64,000 nucleotides of DNA. Source: JASSUD01 sp031963045. Its GTDB lineage: Bacteria; Pseudomonadota; Gammaproteobacteria; Burkholderiales; Burkholderiaceae. The notes beneath the pieces were generated by a model. The model did not search any database. It saw nothing but the letters and a program-made list of their open reading frames with translations, and had not been told where the DNA came from. This document shows positions 34,518-43,427 of the stretch, one piece after another. Position numbers and translations under genes: made by a program. Where the stretch lies: the NCBI GenBank assembly GCA_031963045.1, contig JASSUK010000032.1, positions 150,370 to 214,369 of the forward strand, given 5' to 3'. Each line of letters begins with the position of its first letter. Within the stretch, counting starts at the first letter, position 1.

Positions 34518-35678
34518 ATGACAAATGCATCCGTCGGGGCTGTGCGCCCGCATACTTTGCACTTCAGCGAGCCCCTCGCATTACAAAGCGGGGGCTTTTT
34601 AACGGGCTATGACTTAGTCACTGAGACCTATGGCACGCTCAATAAAAAGCGTTCCAATGCCGTCCTCGTCTGCCACGCGCTCAATGCTTCTCACCATGTT
34701 GCGGGATATTACGAAGAAGACCCTGCAACAGTAGGTTGGTGGGACAATATGGTAGGTCCGGGTAAACCTGTAGACACCAATCATTTTTTCGTGATTGGAA
34801 TCAATAATCTTGGATCCTGTTTTGGCTCAACAGGGCCCATGAGTACGAATCCAGAAACAGGGCAACCTTATGGAGCGGCTTTTCCGTTTGTTACAGTAGA
34901 AGACTGGGTGCATGCCCAAGCACGTGTAGCAGATCACTTTAAGATCGAATGCTTTGCAGCGGTTATTGGCGGCAGCTTAGGAGGCATGCAAGCACTTGCG
35001 TGGACTGTGTTGTATCCAGAACGGGTGCGGCACGCTGCGATTATTGCCTCTACACCCAAGTTAAGCGCACAAAATATTGCATTTAATGAAATTGCACGCA
35101 GCGCTATTTTGTCAGACCCTGATTTCCATGGTGGCAATTACTACGCTCACCAGACGAAACCGCGGTGTGGGCTACAGGTGGCCCGCATGATTGGACATAT
35201 CACCTATCTATCCAACGATGATCTAGCAACCCGATTCGGAAGGTCGCGCCGCGCAAGCGTAGACACGGCCTATCGATTTAGTTTCGATGCAGAGTTTGAA
35301 GTAGAGTCTTATCTGCGCTATCAGGCTGATAAATTTGCCAATTACTTTGATGCCAATACCTATTTACTCAATACCCGCGCACTGGATTACTTCGACCCTG
35401 CACGTGACTATGCGGGCGACCTAACCGCAGCACTTGCGCATACACAAGCAAGCTATCTAATTGTGTCTTTTACCACAGACTGGCGCTTCTCAAGCGCACG
35501 CTCCCGTGAAATGGTGAAAGCTTTGCTCGACCATAAGCGGCAAGTATCGTATGCCGAGATCGATGCGCCTCATGGGCACGATGCCTTTTTACTGACGGAC
35601 TCCCGTTACCACGGTGTAGTACGTGCGTATTTTTTACGTATTACTCAAGAAATTGCACAAGAGACGGACCATGTCTGA
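34518..35678 (+). CDS. metX: Homoserine O-acetyltransferase/O-succinyltransferase MetX
   Basis: MetX acylates homoserine for methionine synthesis. It is an alpha/beta-hydrolase of 386 residues with LVCHALNASHHVAG, the nucleophile serine in VIGGSLGGMQALAW, and the catalytic Asp and His near SFTTDWRFSS and DAPHGHDAFLL. Acetyl or succinyl donor use cannot be told by eye. The ATG at 34518 has no clear Shine-Dalgarno. The stop overlaps the start of metW by eight bases, a standard metX-metW operon. Confidence 0.94.
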   Translation: MTNASVGAVRPHTLHFSEPLALQSGGFLTGYDLVTETYGTLNKKRSNAVLVCHALNASHHVAGYYEEDPATVGWWDNMVGPGKPVDTNHFFVIGINNLGSCFGSTGPMSTNPETGQPYGAAFPFVTVEDWVHAQARVADHFKIECFAAVIGGSLGGMQALAWTVLYPERVRHAAIIASTPKLSAQNIAFNEIARSAILSDPDFHGGNYYAHQTKPRCGLQVARMIGHITYLSNDDLATRFGRSRRASVDTAYRFSFDAEFEVESYLRYQADKFANYFDANTYLLNTRALDYFDPARDYAGDLTAALAHTQASYLIVSFTTDWRFSSARSREMVKALLDHKRQVSYAEIDAPHGHDAFLLTDSRYHGVVRAYFLRITQEIAQETDHV

Positions 35679-36309
35679 TACCCCAACCGTACTTCCTACG
35701 CACCCTTCTGCTCCGATTGACGGCCTTGCTGCACGTGCTGATTTCAAAGAAATGGCACGCTGGGTAGAGGCAGGCTCTAGCGTGCTAGATTTAGGATGTG
35801 GAGAGGGAACGCTATTAGCTTGGTTAAATCGAAGGTTTGGCGTAAAAGGGTTTGGTATTGAGCTACAAGATGCTGGCGTATTGGGCTGTATTGAGAAAGG
35901 GGTGCACGTCGTTCAGCAAGATTTGGAAAATGGACTGCGACTTTTTGAAGATCAGAGTTTTGATTTAGCCATCCTGTCACAAACGCTGCAAACCATACAT
36001 CACACCACAGCTATTTTACGAGAGATGGTGCGCGTAGCGCGCAAAGGTATTGTGTCTTTCCCCAATTTTGGATATTGGCCCCATCGCCTGGCCGTTTTGA
36101 AAGGCCGTATGCCTGTATCAAAATCTTTGCCGTATCAATGGCATAACACGCCCAATGTACGCGTGCTCACCGTGGATGATTTTGAAGCGCTAGCACCTGA
36201 AGTCGGACTCAAAATTCTAGACCGCATAGTGCTGCACGAAGGAAAAATTATCCGATGGGGTGGGAATTGGCGTGCGAGTCTCGCGGTGTACCATGTAGAA
36301 AAAAGTTAA
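35671..36309 (+). CDS. metW: Methionine biosynthesis protein MetW
   Basis: MetW is a class I SAM-methyltransferase-fold protein that partners MetX in methionine synthesis in many proteobacteria. The 212-residue product has the SAM loop SSVLDLGCGEGTLLAWL, the ERG-like segment FGIELQDAGVLGCIEKGVHVVQQDLENGL, FDLAILSQTLQTIHH and the long VSFPNFGYWPHRLAVLKGRMP motif specific to MetW. ATG 35671 overlaps the metX stop. metX-metW-ampG is a common beta-proteobacterial order. Confidence 0.93.
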   Translation: MSDTPTVLPTHPSAPIDGLAARADFKEMARWVEAGSSVLDLGCGEGTLLAWLNRRFGVKGFGIELQDAGVLGCIEKGVHVVQQDLENGLRLFEDQSFDLAILSQTLQTIHHTTAILREMVRVARKGIVSFPNFGYWPHRLAVLKGRMPVSKSLPYQWHNTPNVRVLTVDDFEALAPEVGLKILDRIVLHEGKIIRWGGNWRASLAVYHVEKS

Positions 36310-36408
36310 TGGCAAGCAAGCCCCGAAGTAACTTTAAGAGTACAGCAAGTACCGCCTGAGCGCCCTGCCTATTATGGTGTCGCTTTTTCTTTTTAGTTTG
36401 GCTATTTA

Positions 36409-37680
36409 ATGACGGTTTCCCATCGATACCGTGCGTATCTTAGTGCCCGCTTTTTGCGCTGCATTTTATTAGGTTTTAGCTCCGGCCTGCCTTTATTTGT
36501 GCTCGTCAATTTAGTGCAGGCTTGGCTGAGCTCGGAAGGGGTGGATATTAAAACCATCGGGCTGTTTGCACTGATTCAATTTCCTTATACCTGGAAATTT
36601 CTGTGGGCACCGCTGATGGACCGTTTTACTTTACGTTTTGTAAAGTGGGTCCCGGGGCGCCGGCGAGGGTGGGCATTAGTTACACAAATCGCAGTCATGA
36701 TTGGCATCGCAGCGCTTGGCCAAGTGTCTCCAAGTTATGCCATGTGGGCGGTGGTAACCGTGGCCCTGGGTCTAGCATTTAGCAGCGCAAGTCAAGATGT
36801 CGTGCTCGACGCCTGGCGTAGAGAACAGCTTGGTGAAGAAGAGCAAGGCTTAGGCGCAGCTATCTATGTCAATGCGTATAAAGCAGCAACGCTTGTGCCA
36901 GGCTCTTTATCTTTTATTTTGGCAGACCATTTGCCATGGTCTATGGTATTTCCAATAACCGCAGCATTTATGCTGCCGGGTTTGCTGTGTACGCTACTCA
37001 GCTCCGAACCTGTCGTGGAAGGCTCTCCCCCTAAAACTTTGCGCGACGCCGTTGTGCTGCCTTTTCGTGAATTTATATCACGTGGGGGATGGAGTAATGC
37101 GTGCTGGATTTTAGCCTTTATCTTTTTATATCGACTGGGCGACAGCATGGCCACCTCGCTGGCAACGCCTTTTTTCCTGGATATAGGGTTTAGTAAAACG
37201 GAAATTGGAACCGTAGCCAAGCTCGGAGGATTTTGGGCTAGTTTACTAGGAGGGCTCACAGGCGGCATCCTGCTACTGCGCATTGGAATCGTACGCGGCC
37301 TATGGATTTTTGGCTTGGCGCAGTGGTTGGCTATTTTTGGATTTATATGGCTAGCAATGCAAGGAGCCCATCTAGTAGGCTTGGCCGTCGTGATGAGCGC
37401 AGAGACCTTCAGTGTAGGTTTAGGAATGACTGCATTTACCGCCTATTTAGCCACCGTTACAGACCGTCGCTATACCGCCACACAATTTGCTTTGTTCACT
37501 AGCTTAGCAGCGGTACCACGCACCGTGGCAAACTCCTTAACGGGCTATATTGTGGCGTACACGGGATGGTTATATTTTTTCTGTATATGTGCAGCCATCG
37601 CAGTGCCAGGCATGCTACTTTTAACGAAAGTAGCGCCTTGGAGTAAGTCCAAGGAACCGCTCCAATCTCCCACACCCTAG
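36409..37680 (+). CDS. ampG: Muropeptide permease AmpG
   Basis: AmpG is a 12-14 helix major facilitator protein of the inner membrane. It imports 1,6-anhydro-muropeptides for cell-wall recycling and, in some bacteria, for beta-lactamase induction. The 423-residue product has the family start FSSGLPLFVLVNLVQAWL, WKFLWAPLMDRF, SASQDVVLDAWRREQL and IYVNAYKAATLVPGSLSFILAD. It is somewhat shorter than the E. coli protein. It continues the metX-metW direction after 99 bp. The stop codon TAG is formed by the first bases of the adjacent repeat element at 37678. Confidence 0.92.
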   Translation: MTVSHRYRAYLSARFLRCILLGFSSGLPLFVLVNLVQAWLSSEGVDIKTIGLFALIQFPYTWKFLWAPLMDRFTLRFVKWVPGRRRGWALVTQIAVMIGIAALGQVSPSYAMWAVVTVALGLAFSSASQDVVLDAWRREQLGEEEQGLGAAIYVNAYKAATLVPGSLSFILADHLPWSMVFPITAAFMLPGLLCTLLSSEPVVEGSPPKTLRDAVVLPFREFISRGGWSNACWILAFIFLYRLGDSMATSLATPFFLDIGFSKTEIGTVAKLGGFWASLLGGLTGGILLLRIGIVRGLWIFGLAQWLAIFGFIWLAMQGAHLVGLAVVMSAETFSVGLGMTAFTAYLATVTDRRYTATQFALFTSLAAVPRTVANSLTGYIVAYTGWLYFFCICAAIAVPGMLLLTKVAPWSKSKEPLQSPTP

Positions 37681-37824
37681 AGTGTGTCCTCAATTGCCCC
37701 AAAGGGTTCATATTTGGGGGGAGCAGGAGCGGAGGGACCGGAGCTGTACTTAAGTACAGTGAGGATCCCGAGCACCGCGCGACCCCGAAGATGGGCCCTT
37801 TGGGGCAATTGAGGACACGCTCTA
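37678..37824. mobile_element. MITE-like element, 147 bp, TA-flanked
   Basis: Terminal inverted repeats of about 29 bp start TAGAGTGTGTCCTCAATTGC and end in CCCAAAGGG; the right end is the complement with one or two differences. An internal palindrome CTGTACTTAAGTACAG is centred near 37753. No coding capacity. A second copy in inverted orientation is at 53899, and partial ends lie at 30140 and 56800. The outer TA could be the duplicated target of an IS630/Tc1-type transposase. Its left end supplies the ampG stop. Confidence 0.75.
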
Positions 37825-37873
37825 AGAAAAAACCTGTGGTTAGGGGTTGGTTTCTCCCTCAACCACAGGTCTA

Positions 37874-39235
37874 TTAGGCCATATCGCTTTGCTTACCCGA
37901 TGCCTCTTGCGCTTTTTCATTTGGCTGATTTGATTGATTAGCCGCCGCTTCTACAAAAGAAATAGTTGGATTATTTTGAGGATTAACACTTAATCTTCTC
38001 ACTACATCAACCTGCGTCTCTTGCATGGCTTTGACCATATTGAAGAGATCGTCTAACTTTTTATTTTGAGCGCTCAGCTGCGCGTTTAATCTAGCAACCT
38101 CTATATTATTACCTACTCTATTCACACCTGACACAGTCATCTCCAAAAATTCATTCAAGGATTTGCTCATTGCATCGAGCTTATCTGAGGTTTCTTGCAA
38201 TCTAGGCCCATAGTGATGGGTATGAAACCAAATACTTATTCTCGCAAGGACAATGACAGCAGCAACTACTGATGCATATAAAATAGAACCTTGCCAAGCA
38301 CATAGACCAATGGTTGGAAGCAGTACTACAAATAAAGAATCTATAGATTTAAGCGAACGTATAAAGACGGGGAAAGTTTCACTAAAATTCTTAACCTTTC
38401 CCATCAATATCTCGAAGGGGGTTTCGGTCGATGTATCCTGATCGCTAATAAGCGGTGTAGATTCGGATGGGATACCCGCCTCTTCTTGCGCAACAGCAGA
38501 TAATACGGCGTGGAGGAACTGGACTGAATCCAAAAGGCTTTGCTTGGGAGCAGGAATATCTGCTTCAAGCGTAGGATCCACGCTCTCTAGTCTATAAACA
38601 AACTGTTTTTTCTCTTCTTCGGTCAATCTAGACCACTCGTTAGACCAATCTTCCAGCCCAACCGCTACAAAAGAGCTTGGACCTGGCACCTTAGCGAGCA
38701 CGAACGTCTCGCAGAACATTTTGCCAAGCTCATTAGCTTTAGCCTGAATGGCTGTCATTTCTTTGCTAAAAAACCATTTGCAAGGAACTTTTTTATTTAG
38801 CTCTGAAAGCACTTCTGCTATTTCACTAAAGATCGTTCCAAATTTTGCTAAGGTCTCTTGTGCGTCCAGTGCATAGGCTTCTTCCGATAGCAAAAAGCTC
38901 TGCTCAACAGCCTGCGCAGAGTCCTGCAAGTCTAAATTTTCTAAAGAAGAAATTCCTGCCACTTTCCCAAATTGCACTAACAGCCTTCTAACGCCCTCAG
39001 ATTGGAGCATCTGATGCATAAGCCGAAAAGAGGATGCCGAATTTAAATGCGAGAGCGCTTCATTGAGCCTCTCAAACTGCTGCACTAGCGCTTCTTCAGT
39101 GTAAAAATAAGGGAGGTGCGTTACATCAGAATCTATAAGAGAGGGGGAACGCGTGGTAGATGCACTGTACTCAGAGTGGGCTAAAGGATGGCAATGTTGG
39201 GGAAAAGGGGGTACTCCTGTTGTTTCCGACCCCAT
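37874..39235 (-). CDS. Unknown protein with membrane hairpin and C-terminal coiled coil
   Basis: Not recognised. 453 residues. The N-terminal 40 are Ser/Thr/Pro-rich without a signal peptide. A long helical region follows (about 45-250). Two hydrophobic segments lie at about 300-316 and 318-336, then a charged coiled coil (about 344-415) with regular heptads (LQETSDKLDAMSKSL, LNAQLSAQNKKLDDLF), and a Gln/Asn-rich tail. Helix-hairpin-coiled-coil is the general build of T3SS translocators and of some effectors. It lies downstream of the EamA gene at the T3SS operon's tail. GGGAG eight bases before ATG 39235 is part of a hairpin (see 39239-39289). Confidence 0.65.
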   Translation of the reverse strand: MGSETTGVPPFPQHCHPLAHSEYSASTTRSPSLIDSDVTHLPYFYTEEALVQQFERLNEALSHLNSASSFRLMHQMLQSEGVRRLLVQFGKVAGISSLENLDLQDSAQAVEQSFLLSEEAYALDAQETLAKFGTIFSEIAEVLSELNKKVPCKWFFSKEMTAIQAKANELGKMFCETFVLAKVPGPSSFVAVGLEDWSNEWSRLTEEEKKQFVYRLESVDPTLEADIPAPKQSLLDSVQFLHAVLSAVAQEEAGIPSESTPLISDQDTSTETPFEILMGKVKNFSETFPVFIRSLKSIDSLFVVLLPTIGLCAWQGSILYASVVAAVIVLARISIWFHTHHYGPRLQETSDKLDAMSKSLNEFLEMTVSGVNRVGNNIEVARLNAQLSAQNKKLDDLFNMVKAMQETQVDVVRRLSVNPQNNPTISFVEAAANQSNQPNEKAQEASGKQSDMA

Positions 39236-39238
39236 GAT

Positions 39239-39289
39239 TCAAACTCCCTGCTGTAAACACCCAATGCATTGGGGTTGAAAGGAGTTTGA
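39239..39289 (-). promoter_or_regulatory. Leader hairpin that would hide the ribosome-binding site
   Basis: In the minus-strand leader TCAAACTCC (39289-39281) can pair with GGAGTTTGA (39247-39239), which includes the Shine-Dalgarno of the gene starting at 39235. The loop contains a perfect palindrome CCCAATGCATTGGG (39260-39273). The arrangement would block translation until melted. An RNA-thermometer-like or protein-controlled switch is inference. Confidence 0.45.
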
Positions 39290-39376
39290 TTCTTCCTAAA
39301 AAAGCAGGGCGCGTGGATAAGGCGAAATACCTATTCCTTGAAAATAAATCCCCTTCCCACCACGCAAATTCATGCT

Positions 39377-40258
39377 TTACAAACGCGCTTTTGCCCGAGA
39401 TAGGGCGAATTTCAGCTTGCCTGAAGTCAACGCTATGCCTGCAAAAATGACCAAACTATCGAAAAACATCGATAAAGTCACCTGTTCTCCCAAAAAGCAG
39501 GCGCTCCATAGGGTGCCGAAAACGGGAACGAGAAAAGTAACAGACATGGCATAAGCCGGGCCAGCACGCCCAACCAGTCGGAAATAGAAAATATAGGCTA
39601 TTCCCGTGCATAACACCCCTAAAGTTAGCACTGATAGCCATGCTTTATAGGAAATCGGCTCCGTGGGCCATAAGAAGAGGGCAAAGGGGAGTAAAACCAG
39701 CGCAGCAAAGAATTGGCTCCCAAATGCCACTACCCGGGAAGGCACTCCAACTATGGAATGCTTTAAATAATTAGCTGCAAAACCATACAGTGCAGCTGCG
39801 CATAGTGAAGCAGTAATAGCAGGCCACATATTCTGCGTACTCACTGCCAGTTTGCCCCATACCAAAAGCACGACCCCTATTATTCCTAAAAGCAAGCCCC
39901 AAGCCTGCGCGCGCGTTAACGGGATACTTTTCCATGTATAGCCTATCAGGGCACCCCATAGAGGGGTGGTGGCATTCAAAATGGAGCTAAACCCTGCGCC
40001 CATGGAGAGCGTAGAAAACGCAAAAAGCGAAAATGGGATAGCAGAATTGGCCACCCCTACGATACATAGCGGCCAGGCGTATTGCCGGATTTGTTTCAGT
40101 GCACCCGCTTGCCGAAGTACGGGCAGCAGGATCAATGCACCAATTGCTACACGTACAGCAATAAGTGGGACGGGCCCAAACTCTGGAGCACCTATACGCA
40201 TAAATAAAAAAGAAGCACCCCAAATGGCGCCCAAAGCAAACAGTTCAAGTACATTCAT
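39377..40258 (-). CDS. EamA/DMT-family transporter
   Basis: Drug/metabolite transporter family permease of 293 residues with ten hydrophobic helices in two EamA halves. The start ALGAIWGASFLFMRIGAPEFGPVPLIAVR and the second-half motif FLVPVFGTLWSACFLGEQVTLSMF are characteristic. The substrate cannot be predicted. The start is 11 bp downstream of the sctU stop on the same strand, so it is likely read from the T3SS operon, either by chance or as a late addition. Confidence 0.88.
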   Translation of the reverse strand: MNVLELFALGAIWGASFLFMRIGAPEFGPVPLIAVRVAIGALILLPVLRQAGALKQIRQYAWPLCIVGVANSAIPFSLFAFSTLSMGAGFSSILNATTPLWGALIGYTWKSIPLTRAQAWGLLLGIIGVVLLVWGKLAVSTQNMWPAITASLCAAALYGFAANYLKHSIVGVPSRVVAFGSQFFAALVLLPFALFLWPTEPISYKAWLSVLTLGVLCTGIAYIFYFRLVGRAGPAYAMSVTFLVPVFGTLWSACFLGEQVTLSMFFDSLVIFAGIALTSGKLKFALSRAKARL

Positions 40259-40269
40259 TTTCGTATCCT

Positions 40270-41529
40270 CTATACCCGATCTGAAAAATGACGATATTTC
40301 GCTAAATCATCTGGTGCAGAACCTTCACCGTGTGCATTAGTTCCACTTTCTTTTTCTTCGGCATCCGTGCTTTGTGCATCCGCATCTATATCTGGATGGT
40401 CCTCAGACGCTTGAATGTCTTCTTCCTTTTCTGGCAATGTTTCATCTGCACTATCCACCTCCTCTATTTCCTCTACCTCTGCTTCAAGCGTTTCTTCACG
40501 CTCTAACATTGCGATACGCAGCACTTCAGCCACCGGCTCAAATAGCGCTTCGGGAATATAGTCGCCAATTTTGGTATCGGCCATCAAACGCCGTGCGAGA
40601 GGGACATTTTCAAGGATGGGAATTTTAAAGCGTTCTGCCAACTGAATAATTTTTTCAGCCATAAGACCAGCGCCTTTTTCAATCACCATAGGCAGCGGTG
40701 TTTCTTCCGGCTCATAGTATAGACAAACGGCCAGATGGGTAGGATTACGTACCACGGCACTGGCTTGTTGTACTCGAGAAGCGGTGTCTTCTTGTTGCAT
40801 TTCATTATGCAAACCTCGAATACGCCCTTTCATTTCCGGGTTACTTTCTATGTCTTTATATTCTTGGCGGACATCATGTTTAGACATGCGTAATTGTTTT
40901 CTAAGCTGATAACGCTCGAAAAAATAATCGATACCTGCAAAAACAATATAAAACGCAATCAGGCACACAAAGAGCCAAGCTGCGAGACGACCAATGAGTG
41001 GCAAAGCACAATCTACGCCGCAGGCTGGTAAATAGAGGAAAGAGCGGCTATAGGTGCGAAAAATGTGAAAAAACACGAGTGCCAATAAACAAATCATCAG
41101 CAAGGTGCGAAAGAGGCCGTATATTTTTTTAACTGAAAAAATATTTTTAATATTGTTTATAGGATTGAGCGCATCCATTTTCGGGATCAATTTCTTAAGC
41201 GCAAATAAAAATCCTGTTTGCAACACACCCGACAGCACCGTGATAAAAAATACGACTGTAATCAGTGATCCAACGAAATGCAGCAGCACCTCTATACACT
41301 GCGTAAGCACGCGCCATAGAGCCTGATTAAGTGGCAGCAATACATAATCGATGGTTCGCCCAAAGGTATCTTGCAGTGCGGTTACCAGTTTGGGACCTTG
41401 CATCCATAGCCAAAGCGTTATGGCTATGAGCTGAGCGCCCTTGGTGATCAACTCGCTCTTAACAACTTGCCCTTCTTCCCGTGCATCCTGTAGCTTTTTC
41501 TGGGTCGGCTCTTCGGTCTTCTCAGCCAT
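40270..41529 (-). CDS. sctU: T3SS export apparatus switch protein SctU
   Basis: SctU is the inner-membrane switch protein that changes substrate class after needle completion. The 419 residues begin MAEKTEEPTQKKLQDAREEGQVVKS, have four transmembrane helices (to about 200) and a cytoplasmic domain with the autocleavage motif NPTH in AVVRNPTHLAVCLYY. After the normal end (around 345) there is an unusual tail of about 75 residues very rich in Glu and Asp. The start overlaps sctT by eight bases. Last core gene of the leftward T3SS operon. Confidence 0.95.
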   Translation of the reverse strand: MAEKTEEPTQKKLQDAREEGQVVKSELITKGAQLIAITLWLWMQGPKLVTALQDTFGRTIDYVLLPLNQALWRVLTQCIEVLLHFVGSLITVVFFITVLSGVLQTGFLFALKKLIPKMDALNPINNIKNIFSVKKIYGLFRTLLMICLLALVFFHIFRTYSRSFLYLPACGVDCALPLIGRLAAWLFVCLIAFYIVFAGIDYFFERYQLRKQLRMSKHDVRQEYKDIESNPEMKGRIRGLHNEMQQEDTASRVQQASAVVRNPTHLAVCLYYEPEETPLPMVIEKGAGLMAEKIIQLAERFKIPILENVPLARRLMADTKIGDYIPEALFEPVAEVLRIAMLEREETLEAEVEEIEEVDSADETLPEKEEDIQASEDHPDIDADAQSTDAEEKESGTNAHGEGSAPDDLAKYRHFSDRV

Positions 41530-42319
41530 GCAACAAACGCTCCACCAGCGGGCCGATAAATCGGAAGCGATCGGTTAGCATACTTAAAGCCAGTGGCAAA
41601 CCTAGCGCTAGAACTAAACATGCCCCGAGAGATTTAATAGGCATGGCCAGAAAAAATACATCGATTTGCTCACTGGCTCGATTAATTAAGCCCAGTGTTA
41701 CATCGACCATAACCATGACGGCAATAGCTGGCAGTGCAAACCGAATACCTAACTCCAAAACCAAGTGCGATTGCTGCACCAAAAAAGCGGCCGTGTCGCT
41801 ATCAAAAGAGAGCGATTTTCCAATGGGAAGCAGCGAATACGAGTTATATAAGGCTTCTAGCAATAAGTTGAATCCTCCTGTCGCAAAAAACATCGCTGCG
41901 AGCAGCTGCATAAACAGCAAGGAAAATAAAGACGCCTCTTCGCCCGATGTGGGATTTAAAACTTCCGCAAGGCCTGCTCCTCGCACCATATCTACCAAAG
42001 CACCCGAAACATCAATGGCCCAAAAAGGAATAGCCGCTAAAAAGCCTATATAGAGGCCCACTGCCATTTCGCTTATTGCCCATAGCACTAGCAGGTTTAT
42101 ATCGGTTGTCACGGAGGCCGAGACCGATGCCATAGCATAAGGAATCGTAGGAATAGCGAGTAATAGCGCTAATGAATTGCGTATTAAAACGCCGCCGAGA
42201 AGACGCGCATTCACAATCGGCAGCACAAGGATTACCCCGAGCGGACGCATCATGCACAAGGCTAGCATCTGCAGCAGGGGTATCCATGCTGTTAATGGAG
42301 TTTGAAGGGAAGCATGCAC
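41522..42319 (-). CDS. sctT: T3SS export apparatus protein SctT
   Basis: SctT is an integral membrane protein of the export gate, homologous to FliR. The 265 residues contain about six hydrophobic helices. Family stretches are RPLGVILVLPIVNARLLGGVLIRN at the start, EMAVGLYIGFLAAIPFWAIDVSGALVDMVRGAGLAE in the middle and PIKSLGACLVLALGLPL near the end. It lies downstream of sctS after a 62-bp gap and overlaps sctU. Confidence 0.94.
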   Translation of the reverse strand: MHASLQTPLTAWIPLLQMLALCMMRPLGVILVLPIVNARLLGGVLIRNSLALLLAIPTIPYAMASVSASVTTDINLLVLWAISEMAVGLYIGFLAAIPFWAIDVSGALVDMVRGAGLAEVLNPTSGEEASLFSLLFMQLLAAMFFATGGFNLLLEALYNSYSLLPIGKSLSFDSDTAAFLVQQSHLVLELGIRFALPAIAVMVMVDVTLGLINRASEQIDVFFLAMPIKSLGACLVLALGLPLALSMLTDRFRFIGPLVERLLHG

Positions 42320-42381
42320 AGAGAAAGAGGCAGAAAAAGAAAAGAAGTCACTCGAGGAAATACCCGCCCAACCTCACAGTT

Positions 42382-42651
42382 TTAGCGCCGCATCATCGCA
42401 ATATACTGAAAGGCGGTATTGCTGTAATGCAACATGGCAAGCGAGATCCAATGGTACGTTGCCAATATGGCTAACGAGGCTGAGATGAGCTTGAAAATAA
42501 ATTGCAGCGATTGATCCTGCAGCTGTGTGAGTGCCTGTAGCAAGCCTATTATCAGACTCACTACGGCCACGGTTAATACAATCGGCAAAGCCAGCATAAC
42601 AACAATCCATAAAAGCTGGGTTGTCATTTGCACCAAAATAGCGTCGCTCAT
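42382..42651 (-). CDS. sctS: T3SS export apparatus protein SctS
   Basis: SctS is a small export-gate protein with two transmembrane helices, homologous to FliQ. The 89-residue product matches the family in length and pattern (MSDAILVQMTTQLLWIVVML, then VSLIIGLLQALTQLQDQSLQF). Its ATG overlaps the sctR stop by four bases. Confidence 0.94.
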   Translation of the reverse strand: MSDAILVQMTTQLLWIVVMLALPIVLTVAVVSLIIGLLQALTQLQDQSLQFIFKLISASLAILATYHWISLAMLHYSNTAFQYIAMMRR

Positions 42652-43298
42652 AAGTAGGACAACAAAAGTTGAGAGATCAGTTTGTCCCAGCCACCCATGA
42701 GAACAAACAGAAGAATCTTGAAAGGCAATGCAATGGTAAGAGGCGACATCATCATCATGCCCAATGCAAGCAATACAATCGACACAATCAAATCAATGGC
42801 AATAAAAGGCAAAAATAGCAAAAGCCCAATTTTAAATGCCTCAATAAGCTGACTAATAGCAAAAGCAGGCATGAGCACCAGCAAAGAATCGGCCTTAAGG
42901 CGGTCTTTATATTGCTCAGGCCAGGTGCGCTGTCCAATATCTGCAAAAAACCGTATCTGTTTAGGTTGGGTGTTTTTATATAAAAAATCCCGATAAGGGG
43001 ATAGCACACTGTCATCCACTTTAGAGATCGATTCAGGCGAATCAAATTTCACCGGATGGACTTTTAGTGCATCGCTCACTGCAAAACCAACGGGCGCCAT
43101 GATGTACGCCGTTAATACGAGCGCAATCGTATAGAGCGCCATATTGGGAGGGGCTTGTTGAATACCAATCGCATTACGCAGCAGGGATAGCACTATCGAC
43201 AGCTTTAAAAACGAGGTCCCCAGAACCACCAGAACAGGCAATATCGATAAAACAAATAAGATAAAAATAAGTTGTAGCGGATTTTCGATCAAAGCCAT
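42648..43298 (-). CDS. sctR: T3SS export apparatus protein SctR
   Basis: SctR forms the core of the export gate, homologous to FliP. The product shows VVLGTSFLKLSIVLSLLRNAIGIQQAPPNMALYTIALVL, then the DSLLVLMPAFAISQLIEAFKIGLLLFLPFIAIDLIVS stretch and LPFKILLFVLMGGWDKL at the end. I chose ATG 43298 (MALIENPLQ), giving 216 residues as usual; a TTG at 43364 gives a longer form. About 130 bp lie between it and the sctQ stop, the largest gap in the operon's second half. Confidence 0.94.
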   Translation of the reverse strand: MALIENPLQLIFILFVLSILPVLVVLGTSFLKLSIVLSLLRNAIGIQQAPPNMALYTIALVLTAYIMAPVGFAVSDALKVHPVKFDSPESISKVDDSVLSPYRDFLYKNTQPKQIRFFADIGQRTWPEQYKDRLKADSLLVLMPAFAISQLIEAFKIGLLLFLPFIAIDLIVSIVLLALGMMMMSPLTIALPFKILLFVLMGGWDKLISQLLLSYL

Positions 43299-43427
43299 AG
43301 AAAGACCAATGGGTGAATACACCGTAAGAAAGACCACTGCGCCGCGAGCAGGCGCTTTATTCAATGCGCATAAGACACTTTCGCGAAGACTCGCACCTGG
43401 CAGGACTCAGGTATTGCTACGGATGCA

